Of a stretch of 64,000 nt of DNA, positions 1 to 10,680 are shown in pieces. The stretch is from Triticum aestivum (Eukaryota; Streptophyta; Magnoliopsida; Poales; Poaceae), in assembly GCF_018294505.1 (NCBI RefSeq), contig NC_057796.1, positions 192,618,239 through 192,682,238 of the forward strand, written 5' to 3'. Every line of letters starts with the position of its first letter. Position 1 is the first letter of the stretch. The notes beneath the pieces were generated by a model. That model was given only the letters and a program-made list of their open reading frames with translations. It was not told where the DNA came from and did not search any database. The position numbers and the translations under genes are program-made.

Positions 1-111
1 TTCTAGTCCCTTTCGCCGACATGTGGGACATCAAGCTACCGGGTCTAGGTGCCATACTGGAATACAGTGCAGAGCAGCCGGGGTGAAGCACCCAGTCATG
101 GCGCCGGCGTA

Positions 112-268
112 GTAATGAGCAATGAGGCGTCAAATCACAAAGCTGCACCTTTCCCGCAGTTAAGTTGGAGGGACGAAGTAAGAATGCTAAAAAAAATAAG
201 TTGGAGGGACGAAGCAACCATCATTTCACTCGTTGCTGAATCCGCTTCTCCCTCATCTTCTTCAAGTT
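112..268 (+). repeat. Dispersed promoter/5'UTR module, copy A
   Basis: The copy contains the cores AATGAGGCGTCAAATCACAAA and TTGGAGGGACGAAG, followed by CATCATTTCACT. The same succession of short blocks appears at about 722-845 on this strand. It appears on the minus strand at about 12437-12545 and 15890-16020, where it sits just upstream of gene starts. This copy has no gene attached, so I treat it as an orphan fragment of a duplicated gene or a small repeat. Confidence 0.5.
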
Positions 269-721
269 AACCACGTGTTGCTTCTGTTGTTGTTCTGCCT
301 CATGTGGGACGCGGATCGGCTTGGTAAAGCACTGACACATGTGACCGCATGTTAGCAAACCGCCAGGACAACATCCTCTAAAAATAAGAAACCTCCCCCG
401 CCATCCGCGCGGCAAAATCACCTCATTTTTACTAATCTTGATTCTATAACTTTTTAGATCAATATAATTGAGATTTGTATAGATAGGACACAGGAGCAAA
501 ACCAAGTGGTCGGTTAAGGGCATCCACAATGTGTAGCCAAATGTGAAAATAGCTTTTGGCATCATGGGAACCATTGTGGACGGTGTTGCCAAAGCCAAAA
601 GGATGGAACCGAAGCTCCCTGATTGATTGAAGGAATAGAAAAATGCAACGTCTCTCCTCTTTCTCCCGTGCTTGGACGCATGTACAGTATATACCACAGA
701 GTCTACTCCCCTGTCCCTTCT

Positions 722-845
722 ATCACAAATCACAAAGCAGTGAGGCATCAAATCACAAAGCACGGATGAAGCAACCATCATTTCACTCTTCGCTGACTCC
801 GCTTCTCCATCGTCTTCTCCGAGAAACCATCTCACCGCACTAAGC
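722..845 (+). repeat. Dispersed promoter/5'UTR module, copy B
   Basis: This is a second plus-strand copy, with GAGGCATCAAATCACAAAGC followed by GAAGCAACCATCATTTCACT and a CT-rich tail. It is about 470 bp downstream of copy A and aligns with it through the AATCACAAAG and CATCATTTCACTC blocks. No gene follows. Confidence 0.5.
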
Positions 846-2018
846 TGGACGGATGACGCTATTGTGTACGAGTAGTACTAGTACATTTATGCGTCCTTTC
901 GTTCAACGGACTTCCTGGATGCAAATAAGGCGGTTGTCTCGGCTTGCAGGCGGCACTTGCGAACGACTTACCGTGGTCTCCCTCAATGGTGTTCTCCGTC
1001 GAACGCACTTCGCCAAACCATAACGTTCGACATATCGTCGACGTCACCGCAATGGGGAAGGAAGTCAAATATAGTTACTACCTCCATTTTTTTGTACACA
1101 AGGCCAGTATATCAAAATTACAATTTGCAAAAGGCCACTAACACTAATCGAGGCAAAATTGATGGGGTTTGCCTCATACTAGCAACCAAGGACATTAATA
1201 TCCCCTGCATGCATGCGGAAGTGAGAAGGTTGGTTTGCATGGCGCTGCATTAATCAAGCGATGAGGAGTGAGATGGTTTGCTCTTTGGGCTTTGGAGAAA
1301 AAATACACATTAATTGACACGTGAAACGAGGATTTGTATCGATTAATCCCGTGAAGGAAAACCCCGCCTTTCTTTTTTAACACTAGTACTCCTAGTGCGT
1401 AGTACGTACTTATCCTGTTTGGGTCTAGGCCTTGCATTGCCATACTTCGCCACACATTTTTGCCAAGCTTGCCTAAAGTTTTCAAAATGAAAAGGAGGTA
1501 CACTTGCGCACGGCTGTCGCGGTCGCACCGCACCCTCACACGGTCGCTCCTGCACGCCGCGGTCGCACCGCACCCTCACACAGTCGCTCCTGCACGCCGC
1601 AAACCCAACCAAGGGAACGCACCCTCACTGACACGTGATGTCGCATGTGAACAAACCAAACTCAGCCATCCTACTGCTGACACATAATTTTCGTTCATAG
1701 AGTATGTTTATCCAACCGCATGTTGGGGAGTATCCGTACGGCCGGTGCGGTGGTCTGGGGAAGAAGAAGAGGTGAGAAAGAAGGGTTAGGAGATGTAGGA
1801 TATTCATCCAACCGCCTGAAATGTTAGACTGGCCCAAGTCAGGCGACTTGCATAACAATATATGTTTTTACACAGCAAAAGATCCATAAAAACAAGAACA
1901 TAAAGAAAAACTATCACTGCTAGCGGAACGAGACGGCCTCGTCGTCTTTGTCTGCCAGCGCGAACCAGCCATAGCTGCCGACGTGTGTCTCCGCACCGTG
2001 GTTGTCCTCGGCCTCCAG

Positions 2019-2744
2019 CTACTCGTTCACGCAGAGCGTGCGGGCGCTCTGCACGAACGAGAGCACCGCCCGGTTCAAGTCGAGGACGTCCGGTTCCGCC
2101 TGCAGGAGGGCCTCAATGGCAGCGGCATCCAAGCGCTCCGCGTTGAGTCGAGCCTCCGCTGCCCGGTTCAAGTCTAGGACATCCGGTTCCGCCTGCAGGA
2201 GGGCCTCGATGAGAGCGGCATCCGCGCGCTCCGCGTTGAGTTGAGCTTCTGCCGCCCGGTTCAAGTCCAGGACGTCCGGTTCCGCCTGTAGGAGGGCCTC
2301 GATGGCAGCGGCATCCGCGCGCTCCGCCTCAAGTTGAGCCTCCGCCTCCCGGTTCACATCCATGACTTCCGGTTCCGCCTGCAGGAGAGCCTCGATGGCA
2401 GCGGCATGCGCGTGCTCCGTGTCGAGTTGAGCCTCTGCCTCTCGGTCCTCCTTTAGTATCGCATAGTTGAACCGCTGGTCCGCCTGCACCATGGGGGACT
2501 CGGACGCCAGCACGAAGTCGACGTCCATCGTCTCATACCCATCGGGGGCCTTCTGCGCCGCGACCTCCGCCATGGACATTGGATCGGCTTCGTCCTCATC
2601 GTAGCTTGGCTCCAGAGAACTCGGGCATTGGCCCGCCGCAAAGCGAGCTTGGGAACAGAGGTCTGTGGCGCCGACCGCCGCCGCGATTTCTGCTCGGCGC
2701 TCCGGCGTCAGCATCTTGTAGTACGTGATCTTGCGGTGCACCAT
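2019..2744 (-). CDS. Small repeat-containing protein, 241 aa, function unknown
   Basis: This is a single-exon frame starting at the ATG whose complement ends at 2744 (context AAAGCCATGG, a good plant start). An in-frame upstream extension to 3068 exists but would run through the TATA region, so I prefer this start. The protein begins MVHRKITYYKMLTPERRA, has an acidic middle section, then four tandem 31-residue repeats with the core AAIEALLQAEPDVLDLNR, alternating with Ala/Glu-rich blocks such as AEAQLNAERADA. The repeats should form amphipathic helices. There is no signal peptide, membrane segment or catalytic motif, and I do not recognise the family. A TATA-like box lies about 325 bp upstream. 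The gene is outside the large CACTA element. Confidence 0.6.
   Translation of the reverse strand: MVHRKITYYKMLTPERRAEIAAAVGATDLCSQARFAAGQCPSSLEPSYDEDEADPMSMAEVAAQKAPDGYETMDVDFVLASESPMVQADQRFNYAILKEDREAEAQLDTEHAHAAAIEALLQAEPEVMDVNREAEAQLEAERADAAAIEALLQAEPDVLDLNRAAEAQLNAERADAALIEALLQAEPDVLDLNRAAEARLNAERLDAAAIEALLQAEPDVLDLNRAVLSFVQSARTLCVNE
2071..2442 (-). repeat. Four tandem 93-bp coding repeats
   Basis: Units start at 2071, 2164, 2257 and 2350, each with the plus-strand block CGGTTCA(A/C)(G/A)T, and a truncated fifth unit starts at 2443. The period of exactly 93 bp (31 codons) keeps the reading frame of the enclosing gene. Differences between units are mostly single substitutions with no indels, which suggests either selection on the frame or recent expansion. 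Confidence 0.9.
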
Positions 2745-3066
2745 GGCTTTTCGGCGAACTAGGGGACGCTTGATGCGGGCTAGGGGATCGAAAGGTGGGG
2801 GAAGGGGCTGGAGATTAGGTGTGGTTTTAGGGCAGTGGCTGACGTAGGCCGAGCAGCGAAGGTTCTGGTGTGAATAGTGGTTCCGGTGACGACCGGTCAA
2901 TCGGTTTTGACTGTACATCGCTCTTGTCGCGTTCGCGTTGCAGCCCGGCACGCTAGACCCTCCACGTCGCTCACCGAATGGAACGCGCTTCGTCTTGCGT
3001 TTTCGCTCGCTTGTGGGACTGCAGTTGAGAGCAAACCGACGTCCCTCCCCCTCCCCCGCCCGCATC

Positions 3067-3073
3067 ATTTATA
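3067..3073 (-). promoter_or_regulatory. TATA box for the minus-strand gene at 2019-2744
   Basis: The minus strand reads TATAAAT inside GGTAGTATAAATGATG. That would place transcription start near 3040 and give a 5'UTR of about 300 nt. A Stowaway remnant begins only a few bases upstream, so the promoter abuts a transposon scar. Confidence 0.45.
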
Positions 3074-3079
3074 CTACCA

Positions 3080-3122
3080 CTCCCTCCGTTTTATGCGGAG
3101 TAAATAAAAACAGAGGGAGTTA
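3080..3122. mobile_element. Stowaway-type MITE remnant
   Basis: CTCCCTCCGTTTTATGCGGA and AAACAGAGGGAG face each other over about 43 bp. These are the typical ends of a Stowaway (Tc1/mariner-derived) MITE with most of the interior deleted. Confidence 0.6.
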
Positions 3123-3265
3123 CTACGGATGAGGGTCCCCTGACGTGGCCGTACCCATTGAGTAACTGACATGCGGGGCCTAGTAAGCATGGGGTCCGCC
3201 AGTAAGTGACCGAAAGGGAGGGTAAGGCAGGGATACCTACGTCAGAGGATCCACTTCCACTACTA

Positions 3266-3780
3266 CTCCCTCCTTCCATTTACTATACAGGGCCTAATGT
3301 GTTTTTCGAGGCTAACTTTGACCAAATGTTGGAGTAATAATATATGACATGCAACTTACACAAAGCATACGGTCAAATTCGTATGTGAAAGGAGCTTCCA
3401 ATGATATAATTTTCACATTATACATCTCATGTACTGTTAATCTTGTCAATAGTCAAATGCGGTTTTGAAAAACGCATTAGAGCATGGTTAATAATATAGC
3501 CACTCGATGGCTATAAGGAACTGCCATGTCATCTATAGCCATCATCTATTATATGCACTCAGTAGAGTGGGCTATAAGGTTGGCTATTTCCCGCAAAAAA
3601 ATTTATAAGCTTGGCTATTGTATTAGTACTTTTTTCCATCTCCTCTCCATCTCTTTCTTCATATTTATTGTATTTAACTAGGAATGCGTATATAGCTAGG
3701 CTCTTGCATGAGAACTCACTCCCCTTACTTTTTCACATCTCTCTCCTCCACATAGGCCCTATATAAATGGAAGGAGGGAG
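3266..3780. mobile_element. Stowaway-type MITE with a second sequence inserted in it
   Basis: The left end CTCCCTCCTTCCATTTACTA and right end TATAAATGGAAGGAGGGAG are inverted copies flanked by TA on both sides (3264-3265, 3781-3782). The element arms stop at GGGCCTAATG on the left (near 3297) and ATAGGCCC on the right. From about 3478 to 3752 an unrelated AT-rich segment beginning AGCATGGTTAATAATATAGC interrupts the right half. This looks like one element nested in another. Confidence 0.7.
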
Positions 3781-3782
3781 TA

Positions 3783-4318
3783 CTACTATGAGCACTGCAT
3801 ACTCTAGTACAGATGTTGTCAGTACTCCACTAGTACTATTGGACAGGGAGCTTAAAAAAGTTACTATTGGACTGGCTATACGTGGCGAAATCCTAGTTGG
3901 CAGAGCATGCACGAGAACAAGCACATTCACGTGGTTGAAAACAAATTGGAAACCATCTCGAGTACAAATCTAGGAGTACGTACGAATCTAACAATATTGA
4001 TTGGGCGTTGTTGAATGTTGATACTTTTTTGATCAAAGTAGAGATACTCTGACTACACATAAAACTTATATGTAAACTAGAAAGGATAGGAGGGAGTATG
4101 TTGTACGTTAAAAAACGAAACGAACATTGAATACCCTTTATATATGATTTGCGGATGCTATGATCACCGGTTCAAAATTTTGAATCCGCCTTAGGTATCA
4201 CACATGCCCCCACTCGTTCTCTCTCGATTTCATCTCGGGGTCCGGAGATCGATTGAAAGAGGACTAGGGTGGGTACAATATGTTCGTTTCGCTTATGAAC
4301 GTACGATATACTCCCTCT
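3783..4318. other. Intergenic, no gene seen
   Basis: This is AT-rich, low-complexity sequence. GGAGGGAGTA near 4090 and ATACTCCCTCT at 4309-4318 are further Stowaway-like ends. The last one runs directly into the N gap, which probably hides the rest of that element. Confidence 0.5.
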
Positions 4319-4553
4319 NNNNNNNNNNNNNNNNNNNNNNNNNNNNNNNNNNNNNNNNNNNNNNNNNNNNNNNNNNNNNNNNNNNNNNNNNNNNNNNNNN
4401 NNNNNNNNNNNNNNNNNNNNNNNNNNNNNNNNNNNNNNNNNNNNNNNNNNNNNNNNNNNNNNNNNNNNNNNNNNNNNNNNNNNNNNNNNNNNNNNNNNNN
4501 NNNNNNNNNNNNNNNNNNNNNNNNNNNNNNNNNNNNNNNNNNNNNNNNNNNNN
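4319..4553. other. Assembly gap (N run)
   Basis: These are 235 unknown bases. Any open frame across it is meaningless. Confidence 0.99.
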
Positions 4554-5257
4554 ATAGAAATAAACCAAACCTTTATCTCCTTGCACGACACGCAATTGAT
4601 CTCTGAACATCAATCGATCTCGTCAACATGTGTCGGTGCATGAACCGAATGGGATGTCAAAACTAAGACACGAAGCGACACGTAGTGGAGGCAAAGTGAA
4701 ACTTTAAACGAACCGTTTGTTTGTATGCATGTCGGACAAATTACAAAACATTGGAAATAAAATCATGGTCTAGGCCCACATGCGAATGATACTCGGCGGA
4801 ATGTTCAAATGAGGCATGCGGGAGGATGGACTCGACCGGAGGGCGACATGATCGATGGAGAAGAGGGTTGGAGAGGAATGAGAAATAAGCAAACGCCACA
4901 TGATTATACTTGAATGGCTCAAATAAACAATAAGTTGTCTCGCTTGGCCTACATAGTGAAAGGCCCAATGCGCAACGCGGAGCACTGACGCTCGAATATG
5001 GCCGGGAAAACAGGGAAACCGACATGAGGGGCACACCTGTCGGGACGACGTAGCGCAGACTAGTCCAATGGAGGAGCTGGCCCACGACCTCCTCGTCACC
5101 GGCAACCATTCATTGGGTCGTGGGGGCCAACAACGTGGCGCAGCTCCAGCACCGCCTCTGGACACGGCGACCGTGGTGAGCGACACGCTCATCGTCGCTA
5201 GACACGGTCGGTTTTACTGTGCCGAGGGTGGCGTTAGTGTTGTGGCACGACCAACAG
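4554..5257. other. Intergenic, no gene seen
   Basis: I see no spliced gene and no recognisable domain. Frames on both strands between 4741 and 5319 overlap each other heavily and look like chance openings. Confidence 0.5.
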
Positions 5258-5480
5258 TATGTTTGGTTTGTGCCCAAGGTTGCCCCATCAAAGCATTGGG
5301 TAGCCAAAATTTTGGTTGAGGTTTTGGTTGCCCATGATTTGGCCGACATTGGCAAGAAAAATGAACTAGAGTTGGCTAGACTTCATTGGCATGCCAAAAA
5401 ATGGCAACCATCCAAACAAAGACCAATCTTTGGGTCATGACCAAAATTTTGGTAAGGTGCACTTTGGCCACAATCCAAAC
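5258..5480. mobile_element. Probable hAT-like MITE
   Basis: The left end TGTTTGGTTTGTGCCCAAGG and right end CACTTTGGCCACAATCCAAA are imperfect inverted copies, read as TTTGGATTGTGGCCAAAGTG on the other strand. The near-identical flanks CCAACAG and CCAACAC fit a 7-8 bp target duplication as made by hAT elements. The interior is AT-rich with no coding capacity. Family assignment is tentative. Confidence 0.45.
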
Positions 5481-5839
5481 ACACCCCAACACCCGGCTCG
5501 TCGAGGATGCACGGGGCGCCGGGACGCGTCCGCGGAGTGGTGTAGCGCGGCCAACTGCTTCCTCGGGACCTGAGACCATGTCGGGTTGTCTTGCTTTTTC
5601 AATGACATGCGTCGATCGCATGTGAGCAAAGGGCATCTCCAACGTTGCCACGACCGCAGCTGACTACCCTGGCACACCAAAAATCCTCGTCCCTTGCGTC
5701 GTCGCGCGATGCGTTCCCAGCCGGCGCCAGCTGCCCGCATTCATGCCATCCGTCCGTATGCCGTCGTTAAGAGGCTCGGTGCCCGAGGAACCAACTCCGG
5801 CGACTTAATGACGCACCAGGACGCTTGGCCTCACCAGAA

Positions 5840-6440
5840 TGCACTACTTAAAGCGGCAACGCCCAGCTAACCTCCACACCATAGCGCATCGTCCTCCTAC
5901 CTGGCACCACATCCGCCATGACCGCAAGCGTGAACGCTCTGTGGGAGAGCTTGTCTTCGGGGATGAAGCTCGAGGTCGCCGCCCTCGCTCAAGTCGCCTC
6001 TCGCGATGCAATAGCGGCGTAGCTGGACACGGACGCGACCGCACAAGCGGTGGCCACGCTACCGGCCGACGACGGGAGCACCGTCAGCAACGCGTCCTAC
6101 TTGTCGCCATCCAACGTCCAGCACCGCCGAGGTCGGGGACTCCACCGAGGATGAGAAGGGCATGGGAGGCGGCAGGGCATGGTGTGCCAACTGGCCGGTC
6201 CGTATCCCGTGTTCTACTCTTCCTCGTCGGAGACCGCACCTTCACTTCACGGGTCTTGAACCCCGCCCCCGTACATAGAGATCGCAGATGGAGGACGTCG
6301 GTCGCCGCCATAGAATAGGTTTAGGCTCGGGTTTCTTTTGTTTTCCTGTCCTATAAAAGTTCAAAATGTAATGAAAATATGCCGTGTTTGCATTAATTTC
6401 GGCTGGTGTATATGAACTTTCACAATAATATAGTATATTG
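5840..6440 (+). repeat. TE-derived repeat, copy 1 (second copy at 59380-60010, inverted)
   Basis: This GC-rich block shares an ordered series of blocks with the minus strand of 59380-60010. They include GAGAAGGGCATGGGAGGC, GTTCTACTCTTCCTCG, ACCTTCACTT.ACGGGTCTT and AAAATGTAATGAA. The two copies are clearly diverged. A frame is open from 5839 to 6318 in this copy, but the second copy has stops in the corresponding frame, so I do not call a gene. It is probably a non-autonomous DNA transposon or a captured, decayed exon. Confidence 0.55.
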
Positions 6441-6743
6441 TAGGAGTACTAGCAAGATGCCCGTGCGTTGCATGGAAGATCAAGATCTTGTGGGAGAAAG
6501 GATGAACGAGGGAAGGCCTTATCTGCAAATGTGGAGCGGAGTGCGGGCAAATTGTCATAGTTTCCTTCCTATCCGTTAGATATAGATCGGATGGCCTATA
6601 TTGCAGGATGACAGGCACACCATCATCACCAACTCTGCTTTTGTTGAACCGAGACGAAGCTAACATGCGAAGTAAAATAAACACATAGGGTCTATACATA
6701 CACAATTTATCTTAGGCACTCCAATAGTACGTCCACTACACGA

Positions 6744-7130
6744 CACTACAAAAAAACACACATCCGTGACATTTTGGGCCGAACGAAATTTTTTTCTGTC
6801 ATACATATGACACTTCTATGACGATAATTGTGACAAAACCCGGTATCATCATAGATGTGGTGGGCTCCTACTTCTATGAAAAAAAATCATGACAGAAAAT
6901 GGGTTTTCGTCCTGGGCGGGCCGGAGACGCAGCTGCATGACATTCTTTGGGCCGTCCATGACGGAAAAAACCGTGGTAGAAGCAAGGGGGAGGAAAATTT
7001 TGGGGAGTTCCCGGTTACGGTGGGAGGTCGGGGCCGAGCGATGCGCATTTCTCTCATACACGTACGCGCGTGTGTGCGAGGCGTTGGCTCTAACTGAACC
7101 CGAGCGAGGCGTTGAGCTCTAACTGAACCC
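6744..7130 (+). repeat. Left CACTA terminus and extended inverted repeat
   Basis: This starts with the CACTA signature and runs through TCTGTCATACATATGACACT, GGGCGGGCCGGAGACGCAGC and GAACCCGAGCGAGGCG. Nearly every block is found in reverse at 46560-46950 with scattered substitutions and small indels. It includes short palindromic TCATGACA-like motifs, as expected for transposase binding in the subterminal region. Confidence 0.85.
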
Positions 7131-8230
7131 GAGCGATTGCATTGCAGGCTACACGTTACTAAGCCTGAGCGATCGATCGATGGCTGTTAACTGAACCCGA
7201 TCGAGCGATTCCTTCGCTACTGCTGCTAACTGAAGCCAATCGATTGGATGAACAGTGAGTGTTGCGGGGGGTGGATGAACAGTGAGCGGTGGCGTTGCCT
7301 CTGGATGAACAGGACCCTGTGGTGTGGAGGGCTGGACGAACAGTAGACGGTGGAGGGGTGCCCGTGGAGGGGTGGTTGAACAGGACCCCATGGTGTGGAG
7401 GGCTGGATGAACAGTAGACGGTGAAGTAGCGCGCGGTGGAGGCTGGATGAACAGGAGCCCGTGGAGGCTGGAGGAGGTCGACGGTAGCCCGTGGAGGCTG
7501 GAGGAGGTCGTCGGTGGAGATGAATAGTATCCCGTGGAGTCCCGTTTTGCGGTACGCCACACCCCTCCCAATTAACAGGACCCCCGTTTCGACCGTAGCG
7601 CTCCAACACAAGTCCGTTTCCTCCGTTTTGCGGTACGCCACACCCCTCCCGATCAACAGGACCCCCGTTTCGACCGTAGGAGGTCCGTTTCCTCCATTTT
7701 GCGGTACGCCAGACCCCTCCCAATGAACAGGATCCCGTTTCGAACGTGGCTGGTCGAACACAAGGCCGTTTCCTCTGTTTTGCGGTACGCCAGGCCTCGT
7801 TTCCATCGCATGTTCCATCCAAGCCCTCCCGATGAACACGACCACGCATTCCGTTCCGACCCAGCCGGTTGGCTCCCACGCGTTCCGTTGCCTCCCGATG
7901 AACACGACGCATTCCGTTGCCTCCCCATGAACATGATGCATTTTGTTGCCTCCCCATGAACACGATGACGACGTTGTTTCTCTGTTCCGACCCAGCCATG
8001 TACACGAGCCCTGGCCGTACGTATGCGCGAGTAGGCGTTCGAGACCCTGCCCGTATGTACGTACGTGGCCGTATTTTCTTTCTTGCACCCTGGCCGTTGT
8101 ACGTACGTGTACATGCTACGTGCGCGCCTCTACTATGACACGTGCGCGCCTCTACATCGACCAGTATATATGTACGTACACGTTCGCGACCAGAATCACA
8201 ACACTACGTACGCTTCGACCAGGTGGGTCC
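7131..8230. repeat. Left-arm minisatellite zone
   Basis: There are two kinds of repeats. From about 7240 to 7530, short units built on GGATGAACAG(T/G) and GTGGAGG(C/G)TGG recur. From about 7540 to 7800, units of roughly 90-100 bp contain TTTTGCGGTACGCCA and CCCGTTTCGA(C/A)CGT. The same two zones appear inverted in the right arm at 45860-46560. Long open frames exist on the minus strand, but they are open in all three frames because the repeats lack stops, so I do not annotate genes. Confidence 0.7.
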
Positions 8231-8745
8231 TGACTGTCAGGCACTTCCTTGCCTGCGAAGATGTAGCTGGTGGGTCCCAGCAGTCAGGGGGGCGAATCGT
8301 TTTTNNNNNNNNNNNNNNNNNNNNNNNNNNNNNNNNNNNNNNNNNNNNNNNNNNNNNNNNNNNNNNNNNNNNNNNNNNNNNNNNNNNNNNNNNNNNNNNN
8401 NNNNNNNNNNNNNNNNNNNNNNNNNNNNNNNNNNNNNNNNNNNNNNNNNNNNNNNNNNNNNNNNNNNNNNNNNNNNNNNNNNNNNNNNNNNNNNNNNNNN
8501 NNNNNNNNNNNNNNNNNNNNNNNNTTTTTGCCCGGACGCACTTCCTTGCATGCGAAGGTGTAGCTGCTGGGTCCCAGTAGTCAGGGGGAATCGTTTTTTT
8601 GCCCGGACGCACTTCCTTGCGTGCGAAGATGTAGCTGGTGGGTCCCAGCAGTCAGGGGGCGAATCATTTTTTTCGGACGCACTTCCTTGCGTGCGAAGAT
8701 GTAGCTGGTGGGTCCCAGCAGTCACGGGGAAACATTTTTTTCGCG
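8220..8745. repeat. Left-arm tandem array of about 70-bp units, interrupted by a gap
   Basis: GCACTTCCTTGC begins units at 8241, 8538, 8609 and 8679, each followed by TGCGAAG.TGTAGCTG.TGGGTCCCAGCAGTCA (approximate). The N run 8305-8524 sits inside the array. The right arm has two such units (about 45345-45445), so copy number here is uncertain. Confidence 0.8.
8305..8524. other. Assembly gap (N run)
   Basis: These are 220 unknown bases within a tandem array, probably an unresolved repeat. Confidence 0.99.
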
Positions 8746-9295
8746 AAATACGGTGGCCCGTCCGGTGGGTCCCCGCTGTCAGGTGGAGGAATAATTATTT
8801 TGCGCGTAATAAGGAGGCACTTCCTTGCTGCGGCCGTGGACCCAGCTGTCAGCCTCTCCACGTACAGTCCACGTCCGATGGAAGCCATTCCTTGACCACG
8901 TTGACCACGCCGCGCCGAGAGCACCAGGGCGGTGGACGACGGCGAGGCCTAGGAAGGGGACGACGCGGAGCCGGGGAAGACGCGGCAGTGGATGCCCACG
9001 CGTAGAGGAGTATGAGGGTTCACTCGTTCGGCTGCGGTGTGAGGCTGCCGTCGCTGCAGAATAACAGGGGGTGTGGGTGCGTAGAGGGATGGCCTGGCCA
9101 GCGGTGGGAGTAGTAGGGGGCGGTGAGGCCTCCGTGGCATCACAGCCGGCCACGGGCGGCAGGAGCAGGCGGCACGACCGGCGCTGCTTTGGGCGGCTGG
9201 AGCAAGAAGACCAGAGGTTGAAGAAGCACTACGGCCGTTGGATGGACATCGTACGGTCACTGGAGCTAGAATCGTTCATATATTGACTAAAGTTG
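8745..9295 (+). repeat. Left-arm module M1
   Basis: The module runs from GTCCGGTGGGTCCCCGCTGT through TGACCACGTTGACCACGCCG and GGAAGGGGACGACGCGGAGC to GGCCGTTGGATGGACATCGT. It is repeated directly as M2 and, more diverged, as M3, and inverted three times in the right arm. The open frames inside are not conserved in a way I can call coding. Confidence 0.8.
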
Positions 9296-9399
9296 ACAAA
9301 GGCCTCCGTCCCAGTCAACTTAGTAGGCCCACAAGTCAGCCTCCCACAAAGGTGTGTCCCAGCTAGCAGGGGGTATTCATTTTTTTGTGCGTAATAAGA

Positions 9400-10025
9400 A
9401 GGCACTTTCGGTGGGTCCGAGCTGACAGCGGGGGGAACGTTTTTTCGCGAAATACGGTGGCCCGTCCTGTGGGTCCCAGCAGTCAGGGGAAACATTTTTT
9501 TTGCGAAATACTGGTGGCCCGTCCGGTGGGTCCCTGCTATCAGGTGGAGGAATAATTGTTTTCCGCGTAATAAGGAGGCACTTCCTTGCGGCTGTCGTGG
9601 ACCCAGCTGTCAGCCTCTCCACGTACAGTACTCTTCCGATGGAAGTCGGTCGTTGACCACATTGACCACGCCGCGCCGAGAGCACCACGGCGGTGGACGA
9701 CGGCGAGGCCTAGGAAGGGGATGACGCGGAGCCGGGGAAGACATGGCAGTGGAAGCCCGCGCGGAGAGCAGTACGAGGGTTCACCGGTTCGGCTGCGGTG
9801 TGAGGCTGCCGTCGCCGCAGAATAACAGGGGGTGTGGGTGAGTAGAGGAATGCCCTGGCCAGCGGTGGGAGTAGTAGGGGGCGCTGAGGCCTGCGTGGCA
9901 GCACAGCCGGCCACGGGAGGCGGGAGTAGGCGGTCCCGCCGGCACTGCTTTGGCGGCTGGAGCAAGAAGATCAGAGATTGAAGAAACACGACGGCCGTTG
10001 GATTGACATCCAACGGTTACGTCTG
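9400..10025 (+). repeat. Left-arm module M2
   Basis: This is a direct repeat of M1 starting after GTGCGTAATAAGAAGGCACT. It contains TTGACCACATTGACCACGCC and GGAAGGGGATGACGCGGAGC, and ends near GGCCGTTGGATTGACATCCA. Compared with M1 it carries many substitutions. Confidence 0.8.
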
Positions 10026-10029
10026 CTAG

Positions 10030-10680
10030 AATCGTTTGTTGACGTATATAATAACTAAACAAATCTTGCATACGCGTCAACTAAACAGGCCCACAAGTCA
10101 GACCACTCCCTCTTTTTTTTAATAATTTATATATAGCTCATGGCAACTTCTTATGCAATTTATTGCAATCGTTTTTTTGGTTGGCCAGGGCCAATTTCGC
10201 ATATTTCCGTGGGTTCCAAACTATTTTTAATACCGAAATGTCGAGCCAGATTTAAAGTACTTTGAAGATATATTTAAATTAGGTTAATGCCCAGTGAAAT
10301 AGGAATCTGAAAATGTGAAAAAATTCAGAAATTATAAAGTAATTGCCAATTTGTCATATGTTTTTATATTTACAACCCACTTCATATTACTTTCAAGATT
10401 TGCAGGCGTCTTGAAAGAGTTGCAGCCCATCAGGGCGTAGAAAAATAAGTAGGCCTGGATTGGGTATTCTTCAGAAAAATAAACTGGGCTCATTTTCACA
10501 AAGAAAAAATAGCTGGGCTGGTCACATGGTGAACATAAAATATAAGCCTGGGCTAGACGGGCCACAGCCCAGTTCAAACCCTGCTCCGTCTCAACAATAC
10601 CAAACAAAAAAATACTGCTCGAGTAGCTACGTCCCAGGTGTCAGCCGATCTTGTGCTGTTCTCTTGTCTATTGACTATAT
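10030..10680. repeat. AT-rich spacer between modules, mirrored in the right arm
   Basis: There is no gene. The part around 10165-10340 (CGCATATTTCCGTGGGTTCC, TTTTTAATACCGAAATGTCG) matches the reverse complement of about 43690-43910 (GCATATTTTGGTGCGGTCCG, TTTTTAATCCCGAAATTTCG). The mirror symmetry of the two arms therefore extends through this spacer. Confidence 0.6.

Larger units (their letters stand above)
1..1970. other. Intergenic repeat-derived sequence, no gene seen
   Basis: I find no convincing gene here. The open frames present overlap on both strands, lack recognisable domains and have no splice logic. The stretch contains two plus-strand copies of a short module (listed separately at 112 and 722) that also occurs at the 5' ends of minus-strand genes near 12.4 and 15.9 kb. 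Positions 1515-1590 hold an imperfect direct repeat of about 60 bp built around CGGTCGCACCGCACCCTCAC. Confidence 0.6.

Noticed and set aside
221..835. 204-codon minus-strand frame near the left edge
   Set aside because: No domain, no splice context, and it overlaps two copies of a non-coding module on the other strand.
2745..3068. N-terminal extension of the 93-bp-repeat gene to an ATG at 3068
   Set aside because: It would start inside or upstream of the TATA box and has low-complexity composition. The ATG at 2744 has the better start context.
4172..4613. Open frames crossing the first N run
   Set aside because: They consist mainly of undetermined residues and have no evidential value. The same applies to frames across 8305-8524 and 63299-63631.
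7159..8088. 309-codon minus-strand frame and overlapping long frames in the left CACTA arm
   Set aside because: All three frames are open over tandem repeats that lack stop codons, and there is no recognised domain. Kept only as a finding for testing.
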